A stretch of 64,000 nt of DNA from positions 4,092,001 to 4,156,000 of the forward strand of contig CM121342.1 of NCBI GenBank assembly GCA_051530055.1, read 5' to 3'. The notes below the pieces were generated by a model that saw only the letters and a list, made by a program, of their open reading frames with translations, was not told the origin of the DNA and searched no databases. This stretch comes from Neoechinorhynchus agilis. Taxonomy: Eukaryota; Acanthocephala. The number at the start of each line of letters is the position of its first letter. Position 1 is the stretch's first letter. Positions 36,948 to 49,142 of this stretch are shown in pieces. The position numbers and the translations under genes were made by a program.

Positions 36948-39900
36948 ATTTTATCGAGTTGTTCAAACACATATCGAGTACATCAATACGAAGGCCCAGA
37001 GGAAAATCAATCATTTATCGTGAAAGTTGTCAAACAATTAGCTGGTTGACAACGTATCCTTCAGTTCCTTATTTTTTATTTGAACCTTCTTTGACTGCCA
37101 ACGTCGCCGAGGCTGCTGCTATCATCAGATCAACAGTTTGGCCCGCTCCTCAGGATAAATCTGAACTAAAAACGACTGAATTATTGGATGACCTATCGGC
37201 TGATGGGTTCAACCTCAATGATAGACATCAAGCCAATGACATGGTGAGTTTTTCTCTCAATTGCACTTAAACTCTCACTTCTTTTTTCTTGTAGTTAAAC
37301 ACTGAATGGACCGAAATAGAAGAAATACAATTGGTGGGCGATAGTTCTGACTCTTACGGGATTACGATATCAGGCGGACGTAGCACCGGGGTTGTCGTGA
37401 AATCAATGCTTATTGGAGGAATCGCTGATCTTGTTAGTTAAATCTGCGAGCATTTCTGATTCTTAATTTAAAAATAGGACAACCGGTTGAGAGTTGGCGA
37501 CACTATTCTTGTCGTCGGCGGTTCATCGACCAGGGGAATGAACAGTAATCAAGTCGCCAAAATGATACGAGGATCGTCTAGTTCGGTATCGATAATAGTC
37601 GGACGACCCATTAGGGAATCGGCTAACCGGGAATCTAAGAAAATGATCATCAGAACACTTTCACTTAACGATCCAAACGTTAAAATTGAGATTATTCTGA
37701 ATAAAGCAATGCAACGGGTGAGCAATTTCCCTCACACTCGATGTATTAATCAACTCGAAACCACCCATTTCAGAAGCTCAATATTCAATTTTTGCAACTT
37801 GTGGTAACTCTCGAAAGAGGTTTTAATGGAATCGGTATAACAGCGACTAATCTAATTGATGAAAGAGGAGGTCAGTGATCGCTCCAAAGTTCACACAAAA
37901 AGAGATTATGTCTTCTATAAGTCTAATTTAAAGAAATGAGCTGTCTGTAGTGCCGGAATCACCTCTCACGGGTGCCTCATTACCACTCAATTATCTCCCT
38001 CCACACAAAAGATGGTCCCGCAGCACGGCATTTAGAGGTTGGCTTGCAAATTTGATGATTTTACAATCTGGTTCCATGTTTCGCTCTGGCGCGTCTCTAG
38101 TTTCGAATAGCATCTCAGAAATACCCCCAATCTTTCCCACCACACCCTCACTCCTCGTCCTGCTCACGATGTAATTGGATCAAGCGAAAAACAGAGCATA
38201 CGAATATCAGCACACTCAATGGAAAACGTCTCGCTTGTTGCACTTGTTTTAAAACAACGCTACTAAATCACCCGGATGATCTTTGTCTCATGGGATATCC
38301 GGGTTTAAAATGCTCCATCGCACTCATATTTCTTATTGATTTCATTAGACGGCATCTCGGGAATATTCATCACAAACATCGATCCAGAAGGCTCCGCTGC
38401 TCTTGACGGCCGGGTTAAAGTATTTGACCAGATAGAAGCCATCAACGGTGTTACCGTAAGCGACGCCTCCTTCGATCAAGCAGTTGAACTTATCAGATTG
38501 GGGCCTGATACCGTTACATTGAGACTTAAACGTTACAGCGGCAAATTCCTAAGTGATCTTAGTAGAGTTCTTGAAGGTCAGTCGATGGTTTAACCTAACC
38601 TAACTTGATCATTAAAAAAAAGGCGAATGTTGGCTTCAAATGAACTCTCTAGGAGAAGATAAGATGATTAAAAGTACGACGGACTTTACTTCGTCGGTCC
38701 ATCCAAGTCCAGTCGGTGAGGCTTTTCCTCCTCAAAACTCCCTAACACGTTAACCTCAAAGACTCTGCTCGGAGAATGAATGTATGGAAAAGGATATTCG
38801 GTTCAAATTATGACGTTCTGGTATCCGTATTCCTAATCAAATTTCAAATCACCACGGTATTTTGTGCAGATTTTAGACGTTAAAAAGTCAGATCAAGATA
38901 ATCTGGGCCTAAGATTAGAAGGTACCGTTGCTTCTGATAAAGTGACTGCTCGGCATTACATAAACGACCTCCAAATTGGGAGTGTGGCGGCTACTGATGG
39001 GAAATTTAAAGTCAAAGACGAAATATTACAGGTGAGAGAATTATCTTTTCATTTTGTGGCCATGTCGTCAGTACGATCCTGCTAGTGGTTCAGGTAAATG
39101 ATAAAGTGGTCATGGGCCAACCTCATTCGAATGTTATCAACATTCTTAAATCGTTACCGATTGGAAATTCGACGTTTTACGTTGCACGAAAACGGATAAA
39201 ATCAAGTGCAGGACGAAGTAAGGCTTTTTGAAATGCAATTTCAAAAAAAAAGATCGCTCCTGTCATTAGGTCTTTTGAGAAAGATGTCTCCTGTAATGAA
39301 AAGGAGTGATCGAAAAAATCGATCGGTTGAATTTCGCCATAGATGTTTTGAATTATGGCGAAAAGAAAAGTTCAGTGTTGTATTAAAGATGAGTGAGCGT
39401 GGATTGGGATTATCCTTTCTAGAATACCAAGTAAGTATCTTTGTTTTAATGATCGAAAATATACGAGTAATAAAAAATCTATAAAAATCAAAGGACTCTC
39501 CTCTTTTCTCCAAAAGCAATTTCATCATTGTGCGACAAGTGATCAAAGGGGGAGTTGCTCATCGCAGCGGTCAAATATTGCCGGGTGATCGACTCGTATC
39601 AGTGAATCGAATCGATACCGAAGGATTCGAACTCTCGCGTATTCTAAGCATAGTTCGATCGACTAAAGTTGGATGTGATGTGAGACTTACGTTCAATCGA
39701 GCTTTATCCAACGTGAGATTTGCAGTGAGTACAATGGAGCATAATTGATTTTTCAATTATGCCGCTTTCTTAGACTTTTTGTTTGATTCTCATCTCAAGC
39801 GTACTTAAAATGATGTGCTTAATTGTCACTTTGGCAAAGAGCATTGTTGAATTGCCTTCAAGAAGTGGCAGTCTTTGAAAATTCCTTTACCGTCGCAATT

Positions 39901-42900
39901 GTGCTTAATGTGCGACTTCGCAATTACTTTATAATTGTAAAAGAAATTCGATGAGCATTGTCTACTCACCTTTGTCGTGTGTACGGATAAAAAAAGAAGG
40001 AAATACCTTCGGATTATGTTGTTTTTCGGCGATAATACATCAAACTAATAGATTATTTCTGGATAGGAAAAAGAGAGAGTAAATGTCCATCCACAATGGC
40101 CCCGACCAAATCAAAGCCATTAAGTAAATTCATTAGTCACTGTAGAGGACTATTAGGTCTAGTGCGTTTTAGTTCTCAAGATAACCAAAAGGTTTGTTTT
40201 TTTTTAAACAATTTTATCAAAGAATATTTGCTATTCAAAAATCATTGTCTTTGTACTCACCGATCATCATCATTATGTAGGCTGATAAAGACGATGAAGA
40301 CAGTGATGGTAGAATAGTATCTTCGCTGGTATCTTCGACCGGTGTTGCAGTCAGTAATCCAACGCTGCGATTTATTGAAAAATCCGAGGCTCTAAACTAC
40401 TCTAAGGACAGTAGTAGATCTTCATTGACTGAAGCCGTCGCTGAAACGACAACTGCGGCTTCAGCGAAGGAGGAAGAGCGGAATGTTGTTTTGGATGCCA
40501 TTACAACTGAAGCTGGTGAATGCGAGATTCTCGAGGATGTTTCGCCTGAGAGCGCAATGCAAGAAATTGTGGATGTCAGGGAAGACGGCATCAGTCACGG
40601 AAATGAAGATACTGGATCATCATTGCAAGCGACGAATGCCATCATTAGTAGAAGCAGTCAGAATATATTAGAAACTGACGAAACAGCAGCAGCAGCAGCA
40701 ATAGTGGTGGAATTTGTGGATGATATTGTTAGACGAGCGATTGAACAGAGCGTCAGAGTGCCTCAAAATGCTGAGACTCGTAGAGAATCGGCCGTTACGA
40801 CTCACGTTGCGGTGACTGTGGTAAAGCTTGTTGGTATCGAGAAGGGTCTGCTGCCTGAATATGTTGACTTTGATGCCAGTCTTTATCATAGCCCCGATAC
40901 GTATAGTCTCAAAAAAATATTTCGGATTGGAATGAGTGGCTACTTGCATAAAGCAAAGATTCTCTTGTTTGGGAGAATGACAGAGTCTTTGCTGTAGAGA
41001 ATCGCGACTATTTGGTGCTTCATTTCAGCGACCGAGATCAACTTTGACCAGGAATATTAGTAGACCGATAGGTGGTGAAACCATTAATAAGAAAGTAAGC
41101 ATACAATTCACATGGAAATCCCTTCTAAAGGTTTGTATTAGAGTGCAATAGTCGAAACCACTACAAAAGATGGTGGTGAGGAATCTTCTGAGCATCGCCG
41201 TCGAATTGGCCTAATCGACTATCTGGACGAAAGACGGACTGAGGACATCACTCGGTGTATAACAAGAGCATTTTTGAACAAAGATGTTGTGTTTTTCCCC
41301 ATCCAATTGGAGAGAATGATTAAAATAAAAAAGAAGTTCGAGTATATGGGAGTCCAACTCGATCCTTACGTCCACGAAGGAGTCAATGGATGTCAGATCA
41401 TTGACATTAAACCAGACAGTACCGTTGCAAAGGATGGTCGACTATGTTTATACGATTATATTGTCGGTCTAAACAATGAGAGTATGCGAAAAATAAGTGC
41501 AGCTCAAGCAAAAAACATTCTAAGAAGAGCTTCATTAATCTTCGGCGAAGTAAGGTAAGTTTGTAAAAAAATATGTTGAAAATAATCTCCAAGATTTGGA
41601 GCAGGGTTGTTTATATATCCAACCGAGATACTGCTGTTTACGAACGGAATTTCCACAATGGTGCATTTAGCTTACAAGCCACTCAGAGGTATGATGAGAA
41701 CGGTATTTGTAACGATCGAAACAACATTTAATCGAAAAATAGTTGCACGTCGTTAAATAAAGTCAAATACTCCGTGCCCATAAAGATTACGCGGATCGAT
41801 GATAGACCTTACAGTCGATTGGTTAAAAGTCAAGATGATCTTCAAGAAATGAGAGTCGATATAAAAGGGCAGGATATATGGGGTGATCCATATACCGTTA
41901 TGATCGATCGGAATGAAGATGGAGCACTGGGAGTCAGTGTTGTGGGTTCGTTTTTCTTAATTTCCGAGCTAAAATGTTCAATGTGTTTTTTTGTAGGTCG
42001 GAAAAGAAAAACGATTAATGGGAAACCCGGCGTTTCCGTTATCGTGAAAAGAATATTTCCGGGCTCTCCGGCAGCGAAATTAGCTTCACTTCGAGTTGGA
42101 GATCGTATCGTTGAGGTTTGTTGTATATGGGCGTTTAAATTGAAAATTTTTTTTTGAAGATAAACGGAGTTAATATTGAGAACATGGAATTAGATGAAGT
42201 CGTCGCCATGTTACGGATTGCCTCATCGCCCGTTCAGCTCTCTATTCAACGATTTAAGACTGGTAAGGACGATGACCAATTGCCGAAACAAGAAGAGAAG
42301 TTGCATGAAGAAAAGGTTGAATTGGAAGCGCCATTGCTTGAACAGAAAGTGTCTGATCGGCATATAAAGCGGAGTTTAGACATTCCTAGTGAAAAAACGA
42401 AACCAAGGGCTCGTGTTAAAAGTGCAATTGAATCTTTTCGTCCGACTCCGGTCGTTCAGCGTACTAATCGTTACGAAGATCTAGATGGAGACATAATAGA
42501 GATTATATTGGACAGAAGAGTAGATGAGACAAGGCTTGGGCTCTCATTGGTTGGAAATGTGCAGCCTAATTTGCCGGGGATCTTTATTTGTGATATAAAT
42601 CCAAATTCGCCGGCTGGATTAAGTGGGAAATTTCATTTAGGGGATGAGCTTCTGGAGGTTTGTTTCTCATTTTAAGACGATGTTTCCATAAATTGCCTAT
42701 TAGGTAAATCGCAATGTGCTTTATGGTAAATGCCATGCAAATGCCACTCCAATTATAAAAGCAATGAAGGGTGAGCGGATTCGTTTTCTTATTCACAGGT
42801 AATGCTCTAAATTTTCTGAAACCCAATCTCACACATGAGTTTAGACATCCACTTGGAGTTGAGAGGATGGCTGCTAAAGTTCCAGCACAGAAGGTTTGTG

Positions 42901-44340
42901 GAGAATGTCTTTTAAATTGTTTCTCGGGTGCTCACATTGTTGCAAGTGCGAAAATACAAAAGTGCTGAGCGCTACTCATATTATTGAGTCGCTTGTGTGG
43001 AGCAGAAGGCGTGAGTTGTCAGGCGCTGCTGGTGGTTAAAATTGACATTCGTTTTGAGCCGGTTTCAATAGGAAGTTAATAAGGGAATAGGCGAGACAAA
43101 TAGCATTTATACCCTTTCTCGGTTTCGAACGGGATGAAGTGCTCCTTGGTGATGTTTAAGCGAATTCGCAAGTTGTTTAAGGTTAATTTAGACACTCAAA
43201 AATTATAAAAATCTCATTGAAAGACCACGATTTTATTGTTGTTGTTGTTTAGGGGCCAGCTAGTCACACCGATGAGAAGTCTGATCAAAAACTCTCTGAT
43301 AATGAGTCAGAACTACGTGGTGGTGGTGGTGGTGGTGGATGGGTGAGTTTTAACTCCTCAACCGCCGTTAGCGTACGTTGTTTTGTTTGCAGGGTCTAGG
43401 ATTTGTCGAGTCGGGAGATTTAAAGACTGTTCAGATTCCAAATGATATTACAGGTATTTGATTCTAATTTCGTTGTGGTCAAAACTGCTTATTAATAGAA
43501 TTGGAATCAGAGGATCCGAACGATCCACGAGTGAGGCCTATCGTTATTGGATCACCAAGTGTTATATTGATTGAAAATGAAAACGACGATATGTATTTAG
43601 GGATCAGTCTCGTAGGTGGCGTTGGGACTCCAATGGGTGCAATATTGATCCATGATATCTTCGAAAACGGATCTGCACATAAAGACGGACGACTGATGGT
43701 TGGTGACCAGATTTTAGAAGTTAACGGAGTTGATGTAACAAAGTGCTCGAGTGAAGAATGCATGGAGCTAATTAGAGAAAGCATCAGCACAATAGAGCTT
43801 AAAGTAATTCGCGGCCCAAATGAAGTAAGTTCATTGGAAAACGAAGACAAACTGGAAAAGATCAGCGTTGAATTGATGAAAAAACAAAATCGAGGACTTG
43901 GTCTTAGCATAACGAAGCTCCAAAGTGGAAGAGGCGCTTATATTTCAGGAATTATTGAAGGTGGATGTGCTGAGAAGGACGGTCGTCTTATACCGGGCGA
44001 TGTACTTCTCGAAGTTAATGGACGGAAAATATCGAAACTTGCATATGATGACATTGTATATTTGTTGAAGACACTCCCTTATGGGAAAGTAAATTTGAAC
44101 ATTGGCCGATTAAAACCAAGCCTCAATTGCAATGAAAACGTGACCACGACCGGAGCATCCAACATTACGACCACCGACTCAAGTTCATTTCATCCTGTAA
44201 ATATGCTAAGAGCAGCAGCCAGCAGTATGAAACAGCGCCATTTACGGTCTCGCTCAGCTCCTAGCCAATTCACTAGACATTTGTCTAGTCGGCTACGAAG
44301 AAGGAAAACCACTAATGTGACTCTTTTACAAGATACATAA
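36948..44340 (+). CDS. MPDZ/PATJ: Multi-PDZ scaffold, MPDZ/PATJ-like, nine PDZ domains, ~22 exons
   Basis: An intracellular scaffold expected to cluster membrane proteins at junctions or apical membranes. Well-supported exons, phase-consistent with GT-AG ends: 36948-37243, 37295-37432, 37478-37717, 37774-37870, 38349-38576, 38877-39031, 39094-39217, 39270-39430, 39494-39724, 40281 onward, 41029-41094, 41142-41554, 41605-41688, 41743-41945, 41997-42115, 42160-42657, 42704-42798, 42845-42893, 43253-43342, 43393-43453 and 43499-44340 (TAA). Carboxylate-binding loops seen in order are SYGITI, GIGITA, LGLRLEG, GLGLSF, YMGVQL, ALGVSVVG, RLGLSLVG, YLGISLVGG and GLGLSITK. The first PDZ (EWTEIEEIQLVGD to SSVSIIVGRP) resembles PATJ/MPDZ PDZ2. 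An acidic linker lies between PDZ4 and PDZ5. At least about 1,650 residues. The N-terminus (L27 region) is not resolved, and exons around 39725-40191 and 40850-41028 are uncertain in phase. Confidence 0.9.
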
Positions 44341-46516
44341 ACCTTCCATCGTTTTGTATTATCATTACTATAAATAAAACCAGGATGAAGTTTTAATCAA
44401 TTGATTTTAGACATTAGGAATCGAAGGAAATTTATTAGAATTTTAGGTTTTTGAATCTAGTCGGCTACGAAGAAGGAAAACCATTAATGTGACTCTTTTA
44501 CTGGATATGTAAACCTTCCATCGTTTTGTATTATCATTACAATAAATAAAACCAGGATGAAGTTTTAATCAATTGATTTTAGACATTAGAATCGAAGGAA
44601 CTTTATTAGAATTTAAGGTTTTTGAATCTAGTCGGCTACGAAGAAGGAAAACCATTAATGTGACTCTTTTACTGGATATTGTAAACCTTCCATCGTTTTG
44701 TATTTTCATTACTATAAATAAAACCAGGATGAAGTTTTAATCAATTGATTTTAGACACTAGGAATCGAAGGAACTTTATTAGAATTTAAGGTTTTTCAAT
44801 CTAGTCGGCTACGAAGAAGGAAAACCATTAATGTGACTCTTTTACTGGATAATGTAAACCTTCCATCGTTTTGTACATTACTATAAATAAAACCAGGATG
44901 AAGTTTTAATCAATTGATTTTAGACACTAAGAATCGAAGGAACTTTATTAGAATTTAAGGTTTTTGAATCTAGTCGGCTACGAAGAAGGAAAACCATTAA
45001 TGTGACTCTTTTACTGGATAATGTAAACCTTCCATCGTTTTGTATTTTCATTACTATAAATAAAACCAGGATGAAGTTTTAATCAATTGATTTTAGACAC
45101 TAAGAATCGAAGGAACTTTATTAGAATTTAAGGTTTTTGAATCTAGTCGGCTACGAAGAAGGAAAACCATTAATGTGACTCTTTTACTGGATATTGTAAA
45201 CCTTCCATCGTTTTGTATTTTCATTACTATAAATAAAACCAGGATGAAGTTTTAATCAATTGATTTTAGACACTACGAATCGAAGGAACTTTATTAGAAT
45301 TTAAGGTTTTTGAATCTAGTCGGCTACGAAGAAGGAAAACCATTAATGTGACTCTTTTACTGGATATTGTAAACCTTCCATCGTTTTGTATTATCATTAC
45401 TATAAATAAAACCAGGATGAAGTTTTAATCAATTGATTTTGGACACTAGGAATCGAAGGAACTTTATTAGAATTTAAGGTTTTTGAATCTAGTCGGCTAC
45501 GAAGAAGGAAAACCATTAATGTGACTCTTTTACTGGATATTGTAAACCTTCCATCGTTTTTATTTTCATTACTATAAATAAAACCAGGTAAAGTTTTAAT
45601 CAATTGATTTTAGACACTAGAATCGAAGGAACTTTATTAGAATTTAAGGTTTTTGAATCTAGTCGGCTACGAAGAAGGAAAACCATTAATGTGACTCTTT
45701 TACTGGATATTGTAAACCTTCCATCGTTTTGTATTATCATTACTATAAATAAAACCAGGATAAAGTTTTAATCAATTGATTTTAGACACTAAGAATCGAA
45801 GGAACTTTATTAGAATTTAAGGTTTTTGAATCTAGTCGGCTACGAAGAAGGAAAACCATTAATGTGACTCTTTTACTGGATATTGTAAACCTTCCATCGT
45901 TTTGTATTATCATTACTATAAATAAAACCAGGATGAAGTTTTAATCAATTGATTTTAGACACTAAGAATCGAAGGAACTTTATTAGAATTTAAGGTTTTT
46001 GAATCTAGTCGGCTACGAAGAAGGAAAACCATTAATGTGACTCTTTTACTGGATATTGTAAACCTTCCATCGTTTTGTATTTTCATTACTATAAATAAAA
46101 CCAGGATAAAGTTTTAATCAATTGATTTTAGACACTAAGAATCGAAGGAACTTTATTAGAATTTAAGGTTTTTGAATCTAGTCGGCTACGAAGAAGGAAA
46201 ACCATTAATGTGACTCTTTTACTGGATATTGTAAACCTTCCATCGTTTTGTATTATTTAATAAAATAAAACCAGGATGAAGTTTTAATCAATTGATTTTG
46301 GACACTAAGAATCGAAGGAACTTTATTAGAATTTAAGGTTTTTGAATCTAGTCGGCTACGAAGAAGGAAAACCATTAATGTGACTCTTTTACTGGATATT
46401 GTAAACCTTCCATCGTTTTGTATTTTCATTACTATAAATAAAACCAGGATAAAGTTTTAATCAATTGATTTTAGACATTAGGAATCGAAGGAACTTTATT
46501 AGAATTTAAGGTTTTT
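44285..46516 (+). repeat. Tandem array made from the 3' end of the multi-PDZ gene, ~172-bp unit
   Basis: Units start at CTAGTCGGCTACGAAG, at 44285, 44457, 44628 and onward, for about 13 copies. The first unit is the gene itself: its last 56 coding nt including the stop, then the 3' UTR with AATAAA and about 80 bp beyond. Later copies share changes absent from the gene copy (ACTGGATAT in place of ACAAGATAC, CCATTAATG in place of CCACTAATG), so the array was amplified from one derived copy. Most later copies have lost the in-frame stop by a 1-bp insertion, so they are not under coding constraint. Confidence 0.95.
44373..44378 (+). terminator. Poly(A) signal of the multi-PDZ gene
   Basis: AATAAA 33 bp after the TAA stop, within TAAATAAAACC. 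The same hexamer is carried in nearly all of the downstream ~172-bp repeat units. Confidence 0.6.
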
Positions 46517-46920
46517 AGTCTCCTCTTAGCAATGTGATCGAAATCCACTTTAATTATTAATCTTATTATTCAAAATGGGAATGAAACGATAAAGACGTTT
46601 CATCGTTGTGTGAAAAGGCACTAATTGAAATTTTCAATTTTCGCCGTTCTCGATTTCTAGGATCAAAATGTAATCTCTGACGGCCGAGTTTTCATTGTCC
46701 ATTTTAGTAAACAAATTTCGTGTGCTGTTGAGTAAACGTAGATTTTAAAGGAAGCAAAGAAATTTAGATTCTTACATTTTCATCTGTTACATAAACGATT
46801 TTCCAAGCAGTTTAGAATTTAATTATCTGAGATATTTTACAGTGTTTCCGTGGCGGTATTTCGATCCACCAGCAAAACTTTTTTACAAACACTCAATAAA
46901 CTTATCTGTTTTTTGATGGT
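46517..46920. other. Spacer, nothing recognised
   Basis: AT-rich unique sequence between two repeats, with no open frame of note on either strand apart from a minus frame that runs into the 102-bp repeat. Confidence 0.4.
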
Positions 46921-47255
46921 CACGATATTTCGGTTTATTTTCAATTTCTTTGTAATATTCAATTCTACATTGAAGAACTTGAATAAGAGGTAGTTTTTTA
47001 AATTAAAAATATTTCTCATTATCAGAATATTTCGGTTTATTTTCAATTTCTTTGTAATATTCAATTCTACGTTGAAGAACTTGAATAAGAGGTATTTTTT
47101 AAATTAAAAATATTTCTCATTATCAGAATATTTCGGTTTATTTTCAATTTCTTTGTAATATTCAATTCTTCATTGAAGAACTTGAATAAGAGGTAGTTTT
47201 TTAAATTAAAAATATTTCTCATTATCAGAATATTTGGGTTTATTTTCATCTTCGT
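46921..47255. repeat. Short tandem repeat, ~102-bp unit, ~3.3 copies
   Basis: ATATTTCGGTTTATTTTC recurs at about 46925, 47027 and 47127, with a diverged final copy (TTGGGTTTATTTTC) near 47230. Units differ by a few bases. It ends about 150 bp before the start codon of the PGAP4-like gene. Confidence 0.9.
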
Positions 47256-47408
47256 AATATTTAATTGAAAAATTTGGTCTACACGTCTGAGTTGTTTTAT
47301 TTATGGAGTTTGGTAAACAAGTTCGTGTTTTGTATGTCAAACGAAGGAAGCCAAGAAATTTGAATTTTAGGTTTTCTTTTTAATAAAGAATCACGATAAG
47401 GTGGTTTG

Positions 47409-49142
47409 ATGTTTTCGTCGCAACAATTTCCGTTTTACTCAGTTTCAGACGTTCTCTTCATTGCATTTATCCTTTCCGTTACAATGAAACGAATCCTACT
47501 TTTGATTTTATTGTTATTAGTTTTCCACTTTGGAATTTCTTATTTCTATCGCTCAAACCGAACTATTAATAAATCCGTTTTTAAGCGTATTGATAAAATA
47601 CGTCTTTTTGAAGCGAAGACTTACTTGAAGAATGCTTCATTGAGTCCTAAAAAGGAATACAATTCACCTGAGGGACGCTACGTTGTTATTATTGTATCGA
47701 GTAGGCGACAGAAAGTTCAATACCAATATCTAACTCAAACCATAGCATCGGCTCATAAATGCCTTTCAATGCTTCAAAAAATTAACTTTGAGATCTGGGT
47801 GGTCTTAGATGGTTCCGATGGCAATGAAGTACTCCAGGGACTGCCATCTCTACCATACAATGTAAATGAATGATCTCAAACGTCGCAGAATATAATCTCT
47901 TGGACCTCTAACGAATTGCGTTACTTTATTTTTAAAAAAATAATAATTTCTTTTTCGATTTAATATGTCCAGTTTAGAGCGTCTCTTTTTTAGAATCAGC
48001 AAACTAAGATTCGAAATGTTTTTAATAAAATTTTATTTACTAGGTGAATAATGACGGAAAAATTATAAGATTTTTTTTTGTTAAATCCGATATTGCGAAA
48101 TTAATAATGATTATTGTTGAATTAGCGGACTTGATAAATTGTAAAGAAAGTGCTCTTGGTGATGAGAAGTTATAAGCAACCTAAGAAGGTTCTACAATTA
48201 ATTTCTATTTCCCATAAAAGTCTTTTTTAAGCGCTGTCTCGAATGCTTTCAGTATATTCCATATCCATCAATTATTAAAATGGTTTCGAACTAAATAGGA
48301 AACGTTCAAACTGCATAATTATTTAAATCTTAAACACCGGATACCCGAAATTGAAATTTTTTTAGGAAGTTCTACAATTTGGTTTTTTTAAGGAGGATAA
48401 AATATAATTGCGGCCTTATGAGACCACTCATAAAAATTATGTTTCATTAAATATCTCGTCTGGATCCTTTTCATTACACAAAAAGGAACTTCTTCTTTAC
48501 ATTGCGACTCTCCGTTTTGCTGCTTCAAAGATCGATAAACGCAAAACTGAAGCATTGTTGATATTGGAAGATGATGTTATATCGACTTTTTCAAATTGGA
48601 TACACGTGAACCACCTCGTAATGAGAAGAAGGATCTTTGAAGAAAATCCAAATCTTATAATGGTACGATTATTTTATCCGGAAAAGTATTGCAACTACTC
48701 AATGGAACTTCATTGCATACTTGAATTAATGGCTACTATAGTCCTTGTCGCTATGGTTCTATTCAAATACTTTGGAAAATATTTTTCAACATTCATTGTG
48801 TTAATGATGGTTGATTTGTTTATTTTAACTGGTAGACCGAGGATGGAAAAACTAAGATATATTCATTCCGCTTTGTTGAGATTGAGATTATCTCCAGGAT
48901 GTTGCACACCAGCGATTCTAATGAGACCCGACTCAGGACTCATGTTGAAGTTAGCACATTTCATGAAGGATTCTATAAACTTAAGCATTCCTAAGGATTT
49001 GGTAATCGACAAGTTTACTCAGCCTTGTTCAGGATCTTTAACCGTTGAACCAAATCTTTTCTACCACATTGGATATGTATCCACTCTTGGAACGATACGA
49101 TCTTTGACTGAGTTTTTAAATAATCCGGCTCATATTTTTTAA
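47409..49142 (+). CDS. PGAP4: PGAP4-like (TMEM246) GPI-anchor glycosyltransferase
   Basis: PGAP4 adds GalNAc to GPI anchors in the Golgi and has a GT-A fold split by a tandem membrane segment. Exon 1, 47409-47861, begins MFSSQQFPFYSV and has an N-terminal membrane segment (RILLLILLLLVFHFGISYF), then YVVIIVSSRRQK and IWVVLDGSDG; it ends at AAT before GTAAAT in phase 0. The last exon holds the metal-binding motif LILEDDV, the RLFYPEKY motif, a paired hydrophobic insert (TIVLVAMVLF and FIVLMMVDLFIL), SPGCCTPAILM and VEPNLFYHIGYVSTLG, all in the order found in PGAP4. An acceptor at 48365 opens the same frame but meets one in-frame TAA (48405-48407). An intermediate exon therefore seems to be missing from my model, or the gene is disabled. 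The ~40 residues expected between the two halves are not found. Confidence 0.7.

Noticed and set aside
43479-43910. 143-codon minus-strand frame
   Set aside because: It is the antisense shadow of the last multi-PDZ exon, which has clear PDZ motifs on plus.
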